Notes: generated from the sequence alone by a model not told the origin. Positions 46,548 to 55,633 are shown, counted from the stretch's first letter. The stretch is DNA of 64,000 nucleotides from DATGLG01 sp035294245 (GCA_035294245.1 DATGLG010000041.1:1-64000), one strand, 5' to 3'. Numbers and translations: made by a program.

Positions 46548-48803
46548 TCACATGAAGCGGGGTTCGTAGTCGCCGACCGAGTGGTAAGGCTCAGGCCAGC
46601 GCAGGCGATAGCCCTGCTTAGTCGCCATATGGTGAGTCCAGTAAGGATCGTAAAGATGGGCGCGCGCCAGGACGCAGAGGTCGGCGCGGCCGGCGGCGAG
46701 CACGCTGTTCACGTCCTCGAAGGTCGAAATATTGCCGACCGTCATGGTCGGGATGCCCGCCTCCAGCCGCACCCGATCCGAGAAGGGGGTCTGGAAGAGA
46801 CGGCCATAGACCGGCTTCTGGTCCGCGACCACCTGCCCCGCCGAGACGTCCACGATGTCGCAGCCATGGGCCTTGAGCGCGCGGCCGAGCCGCACCGCGT
46901 CCTCGCCGTCGAAGCCTCCGGGCGCCCAGTCGGTCGCCGAGATGCGGACCGAGATCGGCTTGTGCGCGGGCCAGACGCCGCGCACCGCATCGAAGACCTC
47001 GAGAGGGAAGCGCATGCGGTTCTCGAGGCTGCCCCCATACTCGTCCTGGCGCCGGTTGGTGAGGGGCGAAAGGAAGGTGGAGAGGAGATAGCCATGGGCG
47101 AAATGGAGCTCGAGCAGGTCGAAGCCGGCCTCCTCGGCCATTTCCGCGGCGCGGGCGAAGTCCGCCCGGACCTGGTCCATGTCGGCGCGGGTCATGGCCC
47201 GGGGAACCTGGCTATGGGCGAAATAGGGAAGGGGCGACGGGGCGATGATCGGCCAATTGCCGCGCTCGAGGGGCTCGTCATAGCCTTCCCAGCCGAGCCT
47301 GGTCGAGCCCTTGCGCCCGGCATGGGCGAGCTGCATCCCGATCCTCGCGTCGGTATAGCGATGCACGAATTGGACGACGCGGCGCCACGCGGCGACATGG
47401 TCGGGCTTGTACATGCCGGCGCAGCCCGGTGTGATGCGGCCCTCGCGGCTCACATCGGTCATCTCGGTGATGACGAGGCCGGCACCGCCCAGGGCCCGGC
47501 TGCCGAGATGGACGAGATGCCAGTCGTTGATGGTCCCGTCCTCGGCGGAATACTGGCACATCGGCGAGACGACGACGCGGTTCGTCAGCACCAAGTCGCG
47601 CAGGCGAAAGGGCGTGAACATGGGCGGCGGGGTTTCCACCGATGCGTTCACCCCCGATTGGTTGGCGGCCTGCTCCGCGTACCATCCGTCAATTTTTGCA
47701 ACGAAAGCGGGATCGCGCAGCTTGAGGTTCTCATGGCTGATGCGTAGCGAGCGGGTGAGCAGGCTGAAGGCGAATTGGAGCGGCTCCAGCTTGTCGTAAT
47801 AGCGCTCGCTCTCCTCGAACCAGCGCTGGCTGACGAGGGAGGCGCGCTGCACGCTCTCGACCTCCGGCCGGTGCTTCGCCTCATAGGCCGCGAGGGCTGG
47901 CTCCACCCGTCCGTCGTGCGCGACCAGGGCGTCGCGCAGCGCGATCGCGTCCTCCATGGCGAGCTTGGTGCCCGAGCCGATCGAGAAATGGGCGGTATGG
48001 GCCGCATCGCCGATGAGGACGACGTTGTCGAAATGCCAATGGGCGTTGCGGATGGTCGGGAAGCTGCGCCAGATCGAGCGATTCTTGAGGAGCGGATGGC
48101 CCTGAAGCTCCGCGGCGAAAAGGGCTTCGCAATAGGCGACGGCGGCATCCTCGTCCTCGGGATCGAGGCCGGCGCGCCGGAAGGTGTCCGCCGTGCATTC
48201 GACGATGAAGGTCGCCCGCCCCGCCTCGTATTGATAGGCGTGCACCCGCCACAACCCGTGCGCGTTCTCCTTGAAGAGGAAGGTGAAAGCGGGGAAGCGA
48301 TAGCTGGTGCCGAGCCAGATGAAGCGGTTCGGGCCGAGGGCGATCTCCGGGGCGAAGCGCTCGGCGTGCTTGCGGCGGATCGTGCTGTTCACCCCGTCCG
48401 CGGCGACGATGAGGTCGCAACCGCCAAAGGGGGCCAAATCGTCGAACTCCCGCCGGAAGGCGAGAGTCACGCCGAGGGCGCGGGCGCGCTCCTGCAGGAT
48501 CGTGAGCAGCGTCTGGCGCGCGCAGCCGCAGAAGCCGTGGCCCGTCGAGCGCCAGACCGTGCCTTTGATATGCACGTCGATATCGTCCCAATGGGCGAAA
48601 TGGCGACGGATCTCGGCATAGCTCTCGGCGTCCGCCTCGCCCAGGTTCGCAAGCGTCGCATCCGAGAAAACGACGCCGAAGCCGAAGGTGTCGTCGGGAC
48701 GGTTGCGCTCATAGACGGTGATCTCCGCCTGGGGCCACGCTTTCTTCATGAGGATGGCGAAGTAGAGCCCGCCGGGCCCGCCGCCCAAGCACGCGATCCT
48801 CAT
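46548..48803 (-). CDS. 2-Aminobenzoyl-CoA monooxygenase/reductase (or salicylyl-CoA 5-hydroxylase), bifunctional flavoprotein
   Basis: A 751-residue two-domain flavoenzyme. Residues 1 to about 385 are an FAD aromatic hydroxylase: CLGGGPGGLYFA nucleotide-binding start, CDLIVAADGVNSTIRR and VVLIGDAAHTAHFSIGSGT. Residues about 397-751 form an Old Yellow Enzyme-type FMN domain: MFTPFRLRDLVLTNRVVVSPM, HAGRKG, HFAHGYLLSTFLSPLTNRRQDEYGGSLENR. This fusion is known in 2-aminobenzoyl-CoA monooxygenase/reductase and in salicylyl-CoA 5-hydroxylases. The neighbouring ligase and RidA gene favour the aminobenzoyl-CoA role. ATG 48803 follows GAGGAGGGG. Confidence 0.9.
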   Translation of the reverse strand: MRIACLGGGPGGLYFAILMKKAWPQAEITVYERNRPDDTFGFGVVFSDATLANLGEADAESYAEIRRHFAHWDDIDVHIKGTVWRSTGHGFCGCARQTLLTILQERARALGVTLAFRREFDDLAPFGGCDLIVAADGVNSTIRRKHAERFAPEIALGPNRFIWLGTSYRFPAFTFLFKENAHGLWRVHAYQYEAGRATFIVECTADTFRRAGLDPEDEDAAVAYCEALFAAELQGHPLLKNRSIWRSFPTIRNAHWHFDNVVLIGDAAHTAHFSIGSGTKLAMEDAIALRDALVAHDGRVEPALAAYEAKHRPEVESVQRASLVSQRWFEESERYYDKLEPLQFAFSLLTRSLRISHENLKLRDPAFVAKIDGWYAEQAANQSGVNASVETPPPMFTPFRLRDLVLTNRVVVSPMCQYSAEDGTINDWHLVHLGSRALGGAGLVITEMTDVSREGRITPGCAGMYKPDHVAAWRRVVQFVHRYTDARIGMQLAHAGRKGSTRLGWEGYDEPLERGNWPIIAPSPLPYFAHSQVPRAMTRADMDQVRADFARAAEMAEEAGFDLLELHFAHGYLLSTFLSPLTNRRQDEYGGSLENRMRFPLEVFDAVRGVWPAHKPISVRISATDWAPGGFDGEDAVRLGRALKAHGCDIVDVSAGQVVADQKPVYGRLFQTPFSDRVRLEAGIPTMTVGNISTFEDVNSVLAAGRADLCVLARAHLYDPYWTHHMATKQGYRLRWPEPYHSVGDYEPRFM

Positions 48804-48834
48804 CGGCGCATCCCCTCCTCGCGGCGACAGGTGC

Positions 48835-50538
48835 TCATCCGGCCCCCGCGCGGGAGGAATCTTGGGCGTGCTCGAGCTCGCGCTGGCGCAGCTTGAAGCG
48901 TTGCACCTTGCCCGTCTCGGTGCGCGGGAGCTGCTCGACGAACTCGATGCGGCGCGGATACTTGTAGGGGGCGATCTCGCCCTTCACGAAATCCTGCAGC
49001 ACCTTCACGGTGGCGGGGTTCGCGTCCTCGGCGCGGCGCAGCACGACATAGGCCTTGGCGATGAAGCCGCGCTCCGGATCGGGCGAGGCGACGACGGCGC
49101 ATTCCCGCACCTTGGGGTGGTCGAGCAGCACCGCCTCCACCTCGGGACCGGAGATGTTGTAGCCCGCCGAGATGATCATGTCGTCGGCGCGCGCCTGGTA
49201 GTGGAAATAGCCGTCCTCGTCCTGGACATAGATGTCGCCGGGAAGGTTCCAGCCGTTCTGCACATATGCGCGCTGCCGCTCGAGATTGTCGAGGTAGCGG
49301 CAGCCGGTCGGTCCGCGCACGGCGAGATTGCCCAAGGTGCCGGGCGGCACGGGGTTGCCGGCATCATCGACGACGCGGGCCTCGTAGCCGGGGATCGCCT
49401 TGCCCGTGGCGCCCGGGCGGATGCCCTCCTCCGAGGCCGAGACGAAGATATGCAGCATCTCCGTCGAGCCGAGGCCGTCAATGATGCGGATGCCGGTGGC
49501 CTCGCGCCAAGCCTCGAAAGTGGGAAGCGGCAGGGTCTCGCCGGCCGAGACGCATTTCCTCAGGCTCGCGATGTCGTGCTTGGAGACGAGCTCGGTCATC
49601 GCGCGATAGCCCGTGGGTGCGGTGTAGAGGGCGGTCACGCGATAACGTGCGATCGTCTCGAGCAGGCTGTCGGGCGTGAACTTCTCGAGCAGCACCGTCG
49701 AGGCGCCGAGGCTCAGGGGGAAGCAGAGCATGGCGCCGAGGCCGAAGGTGAAGGCGAGGGGCGGCGAGCCCGTATAGATGTCGTCGGGAGCGCCTTTGAA
49801 GGTATAGCGGGGAAAACAATCGCACATCGCCATGACGTCGCGATGGAAATGCATGGTCCCCTTGGGCTGGCCGGTGGTGCCGGAGGTGAAGGCGATAAGC
49901 GCGAGATCGTCCGCCGCGGTGTCGATGATGGCGAAGCCCGGCCTGGTCGCGGCCATGCGCCGGTCGAGATCGGCGTCGCCGCGCACGGAATCCCCGGTAC
50001 CGCTGAAATAGGCGATGCGCTCGAGGCCGGCGCTGCGCTTTTTCGCCGCCTCCATCTCCTCGGCGAGGGCGATGTCGCAGAGAGCGAGGCGGATGCGCGC
50101 CTTCTCGATGATGAAGGCGAGCTCGCGCGCACGCAAAAGCGGCATGGTGGCAACGCAGATGCCGCCAGCCTTGAGCACGCCGAACCAGGCGGCCGCCATC
50201 ATCGGGTTGTTGGGTCCGCGCAGCAGCACCCGGTTGCCGGGAACGAGGCCGAGCTCTTCAGTCAGGACGCGGGCGACGCGGTCGGAGCGGTCCTTGAGCG
50301 CCGCATAGCTCCACACCTTGTCCTCGAAATAGATGGCGGGACGATCGCCGCGGCCTTCCGCTACGTGCCGGTCGAGGAGGAGCCGCGCTGCGTTGATGCG
50401 GGCGGGATAGGCGCGCAGCTCGGGCAGGGTCCCGTAATCCATGCGCGGCCAGAGGTCCTGCGGCGGCAAGTTGTCGCGCGCAAAGCCGTCGGCCTGGGCG
50501 CTCGGACCGCCGCCGGGAAGAAAAGGTGTCTCAGACAT
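48835..50538 (-). CDS. 2-Aminobenzoate-CoA ligase (benzoate-CoA ligase family)
   Basis: A 567-residue acyl-adenylate-forming ligase. It has FTSGTTGQPKGTMHFHRD, the aromatic-pocket SPPLAFTFGLGAML region, DGLGSTEMLHIF, the hinge YQARADDMIISAGYNISGPEVE and the catalytic lysine TETGKVQRFKLR. The RMDYGTLPELRAYPARINAA opening is one I associate with 2-aminobenzoate-CoA ligases. Its product is the substrate of the bifunctional flavoenzyme encoded 31 bases downstream. The ATG at 50538 overlaps the end of the acyl-CoA dehydrogenase gene by 8 bases, so the genes form one operon. Salicylate or hydroxybenzoate remains possible. Confidence 0.88.
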   Translation of the reverse strand: MSETPFLPGGGPSAQADGFARDNLPPQDLWPRMDYGTLPELRAYPARINAARLLLDRHVAEGRGDRPAIYFEDKVWSYAALKDRSDRVARVLTEELGLVPGNRVLLRGPNNPMMAAAWFGVLKAGGICVATMPLLRARELAFIIEKARIRLALCDIALAEEMEAAKKRSAGLERIAYFSGTGDSVRGDADLDRRMAATRPGFAIIDTAADDLALIAFTSGTTGQPKGTMHFHRDVMAMCDCFPRYTFKGAPDDIYTGSPPLAFTFGLGAMLCFPLSLGASTVLLEKFTPDSLLETIARYRVTALYTAPTGYRAMTELVSKHDIASLRKCVSAGETLPLPTFEAWREATGIRIIDGLGSTEMLHIFVSASEEGIRPGATGKAIPGYEARVVDDAGNPVPPGTLGNLAVRGPTGCRYLDNLERQRAYVQNGWNLPGDIYVQDEDGYFHYQARADDMIISAGYNISGPEVEAVLLDHPKVRECAVVASPDPERGFIAKAYVVLRRAEDANPATVKVLQDFVKGEIAPYKYPRRIEFVEQLPRTETGKVQRFKLRQRELEHAQDSSRAGAG

Positions 50539-51715
50539 GGGAAGCCTCCTTCGTCGCCGCGAGAGTCTGGGCGGCGATCACCAGCTTCTGGATCTCGCTG
50601 GTGCCTTCATAGATGCGGAGGGCGCGGATCTCGCGATAGAGCCGCTCGACGGGGACACCCGTGACCACGCCCAGGCCGCCGAAAATCTGCACCGCTGCAT
50701 CGATCACCTCCTGCGCCGCCTCGGTCGCATAGAGCTTGGCCATCGACGCCTCGCGGCTCACCCGCTGCCCAAGCCTGTCCTTCACCCAAGCCGCGCGGTA
50801 GACGAGGAGGGCCGCCGCATCGACCTTGAGGGCCATCTCGGCGAGCTTCTCCTGGATGAGCTGGTGCTCGGCGAGGGGCTTGCCCATGCTCGCGCGCGTC
50901 TGTGCCCGCCCGAGCGCCTCGTCGAGGGCGCGGCGGGCGAAGCCGAGGGCGGCGGCTCCCACCGTGGCGCGGAAGATGTCGAGGGTCGCCATTGCCACCT
51001 TGAAGCCCTCGCCCGGGCCGCCGAGCATATGGCCGGCGGGAACACGGCAGCCTGTGAAGTCGAGGGTGCCGAGAGGGTGGGGCGCCATCACCGGAATGCG
51101 CTCGGCGATGCGCAGCCCGGGTGTGCGGGCATCGACGACGAAGGCGGAGAGGCCCTTCGCCCCCGGCGCCTCGCCGGTGCGCGCGAAGACGACGTAGTGG
51201 TCGGCGATCCCGGCATTCGAGATCCAGGTCTTGCGGCCGTCGATGACGTAATCGCCGCCCTCGCGCCGCGCCCCGCATTTGAGAGCCGCGACATCCGAGC
51301 CGCTCTCCGGCTCCGACAGCGCAAAGGCGGCGATCTGCTTTCCCGCGGCCACTCCCGGCAGGTATTCCGCTTGGAGCGCAGGTGCCCCGAAGAGGGAGAT
51401 GGAGGCGCTGCCGAGCCCCTGCATGGCGAAAGCGAAATCCGCCAGCCCGGAACGATAGGCGAGGCTCTCGCGCAGCAGGCAGAGGCTGCGCACGTCGAGG
51501 GTCTCGCCGACGCCGCCATGGGTCGCGGGCACGCAATGGCGCAGCCAGCCGGCGGTGCCGAGGCGCTCGACAAAGCGGCGCGCCAGCGCGTCCACGTCGT
51601 GCTCGTCATGCTCGTAGGGCGCAATCTCGGCGGCGGCCCAGGGATCGAGCCGCGCCTTGAGGCGGCGATGCGCCTCGTCGAAAAAGGGCCAGGCAAGGAA
51701 GCTCGCATCCGCCAT
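50531..51715 (-). CDS. Acyl-CoA dehydrogenase of the aminobenzoyl-CoA cluster
   Basis: A 394-residue FAD enzyme of the acyl-CoA dehydrogenase superfamily. The motifs are AFALSEPESGSDVAALKC (FAD/substrate loop), WISNAGIADHYVVFART, and the C-terminal QIFGGLGVVTGVPVERLYREIRALRIYEGTSEIQKLVIA. It would oxidise a saturated or dihydro cyclic or opened acyl-CoA intermediate and pass electrons to ETF. Its gene lies between ligase and enoyl-CoA hydratase genes with overlaps or 4-base gaps, so it is a step of the same pathway, not general fatty-acid oxidation. Confidence 0.9.
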   Translation of the reverse strand: MADASFLAWPFFDEAHRRLKARLDPWAAAEIAPYEHDEHDVDALARRFVERLGTAGWLRHCVPATHGGVGETLDVRSLCLLRESLAYRSGLADFAFAMQGLGSASISLFGAPALQAEYLPGVAAGKQIAAFALSEPESGSDVAALKCGARREGGDYVIDGRKTWISNAGIADHYVVFARTGEAPGAKGLSAFVVDARTPGLRIAERIPVMAPHPLGTLDFTGCRVPAGHMLGGPGEGFKVAMATLDIFRATVGAAALGFARRALDEALGRAQTRASMGKPLAEHQLIQEKLAEMALKVDAAALLVYRAAWVKDRLGQRVSREASMAKLYATEAAQEVIDAAVQIFGGLGVVTGVPVERLYREIRALRIYEGTSEIQKLVIAAQTLAATKEASHV

Positions 51716-51719
51716 CGCG

Positions 51720-52562
51720 CTAATTCCCCTCGAAGACGGGCTTCTCCTTCTTCACGAAGGCCTCGTAGGCGCGCCGGAAATCCTGCGTCTGCATGCAGAT
51801 GGCCTGGGCCTCCGCCTCCTGCTCGATGGCCGCCGCGAGGCCCATGTCCCATTCCTGGTCGAGCATGCGCTTGGTCATCGCGTGGGCGAAGGTGGGGCCC
51901 TCGGCGAGGCTCAGCGCGAGGCTCCGGGCCTCGCTGCTCAGCGTCTCGGGGGGCACGAGGCGATTGTAGAAGCCCCACGCCAAGGCCTCCTCCGCCGTCA
52001 TGGCGCGGCCGGTGAAGAGCAGCTCGGCGGCCCGGCCGTGGCCGATGAGCCGCGGCAGGAAGGCGCAGGCGCCCATGTCGCAGCCGGCGAGGCCAACGCG
52101 GCTGAAGAGGAAGGCGACCTTGCTGCGCGTGGTGCCGAGGCGCAGATCGCTTGCCATCGCGATGCAGGCGCCGGCCCCCGCGCAGATCCCGTCGACCGCC
52201 GCGATCACCGTCTGGGGGCAGCCGCGGATCGCCTTGACGAGATCCCCCGTCATGCGCGTGAAGCGGAGCAGGCCGGGCATGTCCATGCCCACGAGCGGCC
52301 CGATGATGTCGCGCACATCGCCGCCCGAGCAGAAATTGCCGCCCGCACCCGTGATCACCACCGCCTTGATCGCCTCCACCAGCGCGAGATGGCGGAAGAA
52401 ATCGCGTAGCTCGGCATAGCTCTCGAAGGTCAGGGGGTTTTTGCGCTCGGGCCGGTCGAGCGTCACCGTGGCGAGCTTGCCATCGACGGCAAGGCTGAAG
52501 TGACGGGCCTGCCACAATGCGGTCGTCTCGCGTGCGGGGTTGTCGTTGCTCGTCGTGCTCAT
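51720..52562 (-). CDS. Enoyl-CoA hydratase/isomerase family protein
   Basis: A 280-residue crotonase. It shows NFCSGGDVRDIIG (first oxyanion-hole Gly region), AAVDGICAGAGACIAMASDLRLGT, and LPRLIGHGRAAELLFTGRAMTAEEALAWGF. The usual catalytic Glu positions are hard to place without alignment, so hydratase, hydrolase or isomerase activity is open. ATG 52562 begins the gene; the stop is followed after 4 bases by the acyl-CoA dehydrogenase start. It would act on a CoA-bound ring or ring-opened intermediate of 2-aminobenzoate breakdown. Confidence 0.9.
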   Translation of the reverse strand: MSTTSNDNPARETTALWQARHFSLAVDGKLATVTLDRPERKNPLTFESYAELRDFFRHLALVEAIKAVVITGAGGNFCSGGDVRDIIGPLVGMDMPGLLRFTRMTGDLVKAIRGCPQTVIAAVDGICAGAGACIAMASDLRLGTTRSKVAFLFSRVGLAGCDMGACAFLPRLIGHGRAAELLFTGRAMTAEEALAWGFYNRLVPPETLSSEARSLALSLAEGPTFAHAMTKRMLDQEWDMGLAAAIEQEAEAQAICMQTQDFRRAYEAFVKKEKPVFEGN

Positions 52563-52589
52563 CGTCGCGTCCCTTGCTTGCCGCCTGCG

Positions 52590-53093
52590 TCATTCCTCCG
52601 CATGCTCGACGGAGCGCTTGAGCTTCGCGAGAAGCGCGTAGAGCCCCGCCATCTCTCCTCGACTCAGCTCCACCATCATCTCGGCGATCCAGCCCTCGTG
52701 GACGGCAGCCATGGCGTCGAAGCCCGCTTTGCCGGCCGCGGTCAGGCGCACCACTTGGACGCGCCGATCGTCGGGTGCCGGGGCGCGCTCGACGAGGCCC
52801 TCGGCGAGCAGACGGTCGATGAGCCCGGTGACGTTTCCGTTCGACACCATGAGCCGCCGCGACAGCTCACCCATGGTGAGCCCTTGCGGGGCGCGGTCGA
52901 GCTGGGCGAGAAGGTCGAAGCGCGGCAGGGTGAGCGAAAAGCGGTCGCGCAGCTGCTGGCGGACCCGGCGCTCGATGAGATTGGCGCAGGTCAGGAGCCG
53001 CAGCCAGATCCGCAGCTCGAGCCGATCCTCGCTGCGCACCGCCGTCTCGAAATCGGGACGCCGCTCCGGCGAGGTTGCCGTCACCGCGCTCAC
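52590..53093 (-). CDS. MarR-family transcriptional regulator of the aminobenzoyl-CoA cluster
   Basis: A 167-residue MarR protein: dimerisation helices, then the winged HTH LTLPRFDLLAQLDRAPQGLTMGELSRRLMVSNGNVTGLIDRLLAEGLVERAPAPDDRRVQVVRLT. The start is GTG 53093, overlapping the TGA of the SDR gene (GTGA) with a GAGG box in front; a GTG three codons later is an alternative. Being inside the operon, it probably autoregulates. The AT-rich palindromes at 53971-54000, at the head of the operon and in front of ridA, are the likely operators. Confidence 0.9.
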   Translation of the reverse strand: MSAVTATSPERRPDFETAVRSEDRLELRIWLRLLTCANLIERRVRQQLRDRFSLTLPRFDLLAQLDRAPQGLTMGELSRRLMVSNGNVTGLIDRLLAEGLVERAPAPDDRRVQVVRLTAAGKAGFDAMAAVHEGWIAEMMVELSRGEMAGLYALLAKLKRSVEHAEE

Positions 53094-53956
53094 CGCATCA
53101 CCTCGCCGCCGTCCACGGCGATGCATTGGCCGTTGACCGCCGCCGCCTCCGGCAGGCAGAGCCAGGCCACGGCGCTCGCCACCTCCCGGGGCTCGACGAG
53201 CCGGCCCTGAGGGTTCGCCTTGACGAGCTCGCTCCGCGCCGCTGCGGCGCTCATGCCCGTCGTCTCGACAATGGCCGCGATCGAGCGTGCGACGAGATCG
53301 GTCTCCGTGAAGCCAGGGCAGACGGCATTCACGGTGATGCCCTTGCGCGCGAGCTCGAGGGCCAGGGCCCGGGTGAGGCCGACGAGGCCGTGCTTCGCCG
53401 CGCAATAGGCGCTGACATAGCGATAGCCGATGAGACCGGCGGTCGAGGCGATGTTGACGATGCGGCCCCATCCGGCTTCCAGCATCGCCGGCAGCGCCGC
53501 CTGGATGCAGAGATAGGCGCCGGTCAGATTACTCCCCAACATATCGTCCCACATGGCTCTGTCGGTGCGTAGGAAGGCCGCGCTGGTCGCCCCACCGGCA
53601 TTGTTGACGAGGATGAGGGGTGCTTCTCGCCGCTCGCGCATGGTGGCAAAGGCGCGGGTGACGGCGCTTGCATCGCGCAGATCGGCGAGGACCCACCCGA
53701 CGGGCCGCCGATATTCGGCTTCCAGCGCCTCGGCCTGGGCCTCGATCGGCGCCTGCGAGCGTCCGAGCAGCGTCAGATCGGCACCGAGGGCGGCAAGCCG
53801 CGCGGCGACGGCCGCGCCGATTCCCCGCCCGCCGCCTGTCACCAGCGCGTGACGACCGGCGAGCGGCCGGTCCGCAATGGCTGCTTCGGCGCCGCTGCTT
53901 GATGCCTTCGTCGTGGCGCGCTCTCCTCTGATATCAGATCGACCGGACGGTTGCAC
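53090..53956 (-). CDS. SDR-family oxidoreductase (3-hydroxyacyl-CoA dehydrogenase-like)
   Basis: A 288-residue short-chain dehydrogenase. The NAD(P) loop is TGGGRGIGAAVA, NNAGGAT follows, and the catalytic set is S...YVSAYCAAKHG (Tyr-x-x-x-Lys variant YCAAK). Reductases of the FabG/3-hydroxyacyl-CoA type are closest. The only acceptable start is GTG 53956, with a weak ribosome site; the first 30 or so residues (MQPSGRSD...) are not part of the fold. It is the first gene of the minus-strand operon. It would oxidise the hydroxyl formed by the hydratase. Confidence 0.87.
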   Translation of the reverse strand: MQPSGRSDIRGERATTKASSSGAEAAIADRPLAGRHALVTGGGRGIGAAVAARLAALGADLTLLGRSQAPIEAQAEALEAEYRRPVGWVLADLRDASAVTRAFATMRERREAPLILVNNAGGATSAAFLRTDRAMWDDMLGSNLTGAYLCIQAALPAMLEAGWGRIVNIASTAGLIGYRYVSAYCAAKHGLVGLTRALALELARKGITVNAVCPGFTETDLVARSIAAIVETTGMSAAAARSELVKANPQGRLVEPREVASAVAWLCLPEAAAVNGQCIAVDGGEVMR

Positions 53957-53970
53957 GCTCTTGCTGCGCG

Positions 53971-54000
53971 ATTATTTTAAATATAAAATAATTGGCCAAT
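53971..54000. promoter_or_regulatory. Overlapping AT-rich palindromes between the SDR operon and ridA
   Basis: ATTATTTT (53971-53978) and AAAATAAT (53985-53992) are perfect arms around 6 bases. The next site, ATTGGCCAAT (53991-54000), is a perfect 10-base palindrome overlapping it by two bases. They lie 15 bases from the SDR start and 74 bases from the ridA start, well placed for MarR control of both. Confidence 0.6.
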
Positions 54001-54073
54001 CCCAGCAATATCTTTATCCTTCGCTCGCGCACCGGGTGGCTCAACGCGCGAGTATTGCGGAGGGGACACAGCG

Positions 54074-54469
54074 ATGACGATGAGGATGCTCCAGCCGCCG
54101 GGTTGGCCGCGGCCGAAGGGCTACAGCAACGGTGTCGTCGCCGAGGGCAGGCTGATCTTCGTCGCCGGCATGGTCGGCTGGAAAGACGGCGGCCGCTTCG
54201 AAAGCGATTCCTTCGTCGAGCAGGTTCGCCAGGCGCTCAAGAACATTCTCGCGGTCCTGGCGGAGGCCGGCGGCGAGGCCAGGCACATCGCGCGCCTGAC
54301 CTGGTACGTCACCGACAAGCAGGAATATCTCGCCAATCTCTCGGCCGTGGGGGCCGCCTATCGCGAGGTCATCGGCAATCATTTCCCCGCCATGGCCCTC
54401 GTCGAGGTCGGAGCCCTCGTCGAGGACCGCGCCAAGGTCGAGATCGAGGCGACGGCCGTCGTGCCGTAG
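54074..54469 (+). CDS. RidA family enamine/imine deaminase
   Basis: A 131-residue YjgF/YER057c/UK114-type protein, forming trimers with active sites between subunits. YSNGVVAEGRLIFVAGMVGWK opens the fold; the C-terminal MALVEVGALVEDRAKVEIEATAVV is typical, although the Arg usually seen in the 'ARxxVxV' motif of true RidA is not obvious. Such proteins hydrolyse reactive enamines or imines and release ammonia. It is divergent from the 2-aminobenzoyl-CoA operon, whose reduced ring intermediates are cyclic enamines, so removal of the amino group is an attractive role (inference). ATG 54074. Confidence 0.88.
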   Translation: MTMRMLQPPGWPRPKGYSNGVVAEGRLIFVAGMVGWKDGGRFESDSFVEQVRQALKNILAVLAEAGGEARHIARLTWYVTDKQEYLANLSAVGAAYREVIGNHFPAMALVEVGALVEDRAKVEIEATAVVP

Positions 54470-54659
54470 CGCCCGCGGCGCGCCGCCGCGTGGCGGCGGC
54501 GCAATGGAATACGCGTGTGCTCTGCCCGCGAAGCCCCGAGGGCAACATCTCAGCTCCTCCCCATGCGGCAATTCCGGACTTGCTGCGAGGAGGCTAGGGC
54601 GCGAGGGAGGGACGGTCTTGAAGGCTTGTGCGCGATCGGCGATTTGGGTGACGCGTCGG

Positions 54660-55490
54660 CTAAACGAGGGCCGCGGCCCAGCGCGCCGGGGTCAGACCAT
54701 AGGCGCGTTTGAATTGCCGTGACATGTGGCTCTGGTCCGCGAAGCCGGCCGTGACCGCGGCTTCGGCGAGCGAGGTGCCGCTTGACACCAGGCGGCGGAC
54801 ACGATCCAGTCGCCGCAAGGTCCGGAAGCGGCTGGGGCTCGTCCCGAAGGTGGCGCGAAATTGCCGCGCGAGCGTCCAGCGATCGAGACCGGCTAGGTCC
54901 TCGAGCTCGGCTAGGGGATGCCGCTCGGCGGGCGAGGCGATGATGAGATCCCGCACGCGCATCAAGCCCTCGAGGGCAAGCGGGCCCGATTTGCGCCGGG
55001 TGCCGGGCGCTGCAGCCATGAGCAGATTCGCGACGGCAACCACGAGCTCGACCCGCGCGACCTCGTCGATCTCCATTTGCATATCCCAGATCGCGGCGAC
55101 GCAGTCATTCGGCAGGCGCGCGGCCTCCACCACGGGCTGAGCGACGAAGGGCAGCGCGCCGGCGCCGAGGGCTGCCTGGATGAGCGCAGGGTCGATATAG
55201 ACGATACGGTAGCCGAAGCCGTCCTCGGTTCCGGCGCCGCCGTCATGGCGCTCGTCCGGATGCAGGACGTGACACTGGCCCGGCAGGCAGTGCCAGCGCT
55301 CGCCGCGGAAATGGAAGCTCTGCACGCCCGCAACCGTGATGCCGATCGCATAGGTGTCGTGGCGATGGGGAGCGAAGGCCTGGCCGTGGAGATGCGCCTC
55401 CAGTCGCTCGATCCCCGCGGCACCGGGGCCGATCCGCAAGCGGTCACGGCGGCTGCTGCCCCCATTCCGACCTCGTGTCCGATCGCCCAT
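54660..55490 (-). CDS. AraC-family transcriptional regulator
   Basis: A 276-residue regulator. Residues about 35-110 form a cupin-type sensing domain (AFAPHRHDTYAIGITVAGVQSFHFRGERWHCLPGQCHVLHPDERHDG). Residues about 190-276 hold the double HTH (LAELEDLAGLDRWTLARQFRATFGTSPSRFRTLRRLDRVRRLV, then SLAEAAVTAGFADQSHMSRQFKRAYGLTPARWA). ATG 55490. It converges with ridA across 190 empty bases and diverges from the structured RNA upstream of ccmA. Its target is not evident. Confidence 0.9.
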   Translation of the reverse strand: MGDRTRGRNGGSSRRDRLRIGPGAAGIERLEAHLHGQAFAPHRHDTYAIGITVAGVQSFHFRGERWHCLPGQCHVLHPDERHDGGAGTEDGFGYRIVYIDPALIQAALGAGALPFVAQPVVEAARLPNDCVAAIWDMQMEIDEVARVELVVAVANLLMAAAPGTRRKSGPLALEGLMRVRDLIIASPAERHPLAELEDLAGLDRWTLARQFRATFGTSPSRFRTLRRLDRVRRLVSSGTSLAEAAVTAGFADQSHMSRQFKRAYGLTPARWAAALV

Positions 55491-55633
55491 CTGCCGCTAC
55501 TCCGCGCCGTTCGTCATGATTTCCGCCGGGATTCCCGGATAGCAATCGCTCGAATGAAGCGGAATCTGACATTTCATTTAACAAAAATCATAGTTTTGCC
55601 CAATTTCGGGCCTAGCGGGGTCATATTCCGTAC
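55491..55633. other. Region between the AraC gene and the structured RNA
   Basis: No gene is visible. The AT-rich stretch at 55571-55600 could hold promoters in both directions; TTGCCC at 55596-55601 and CATATT at 55622-55627 are a possible but badly spaced (20 bases) pair for the RNA. Confidence 0.3.
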
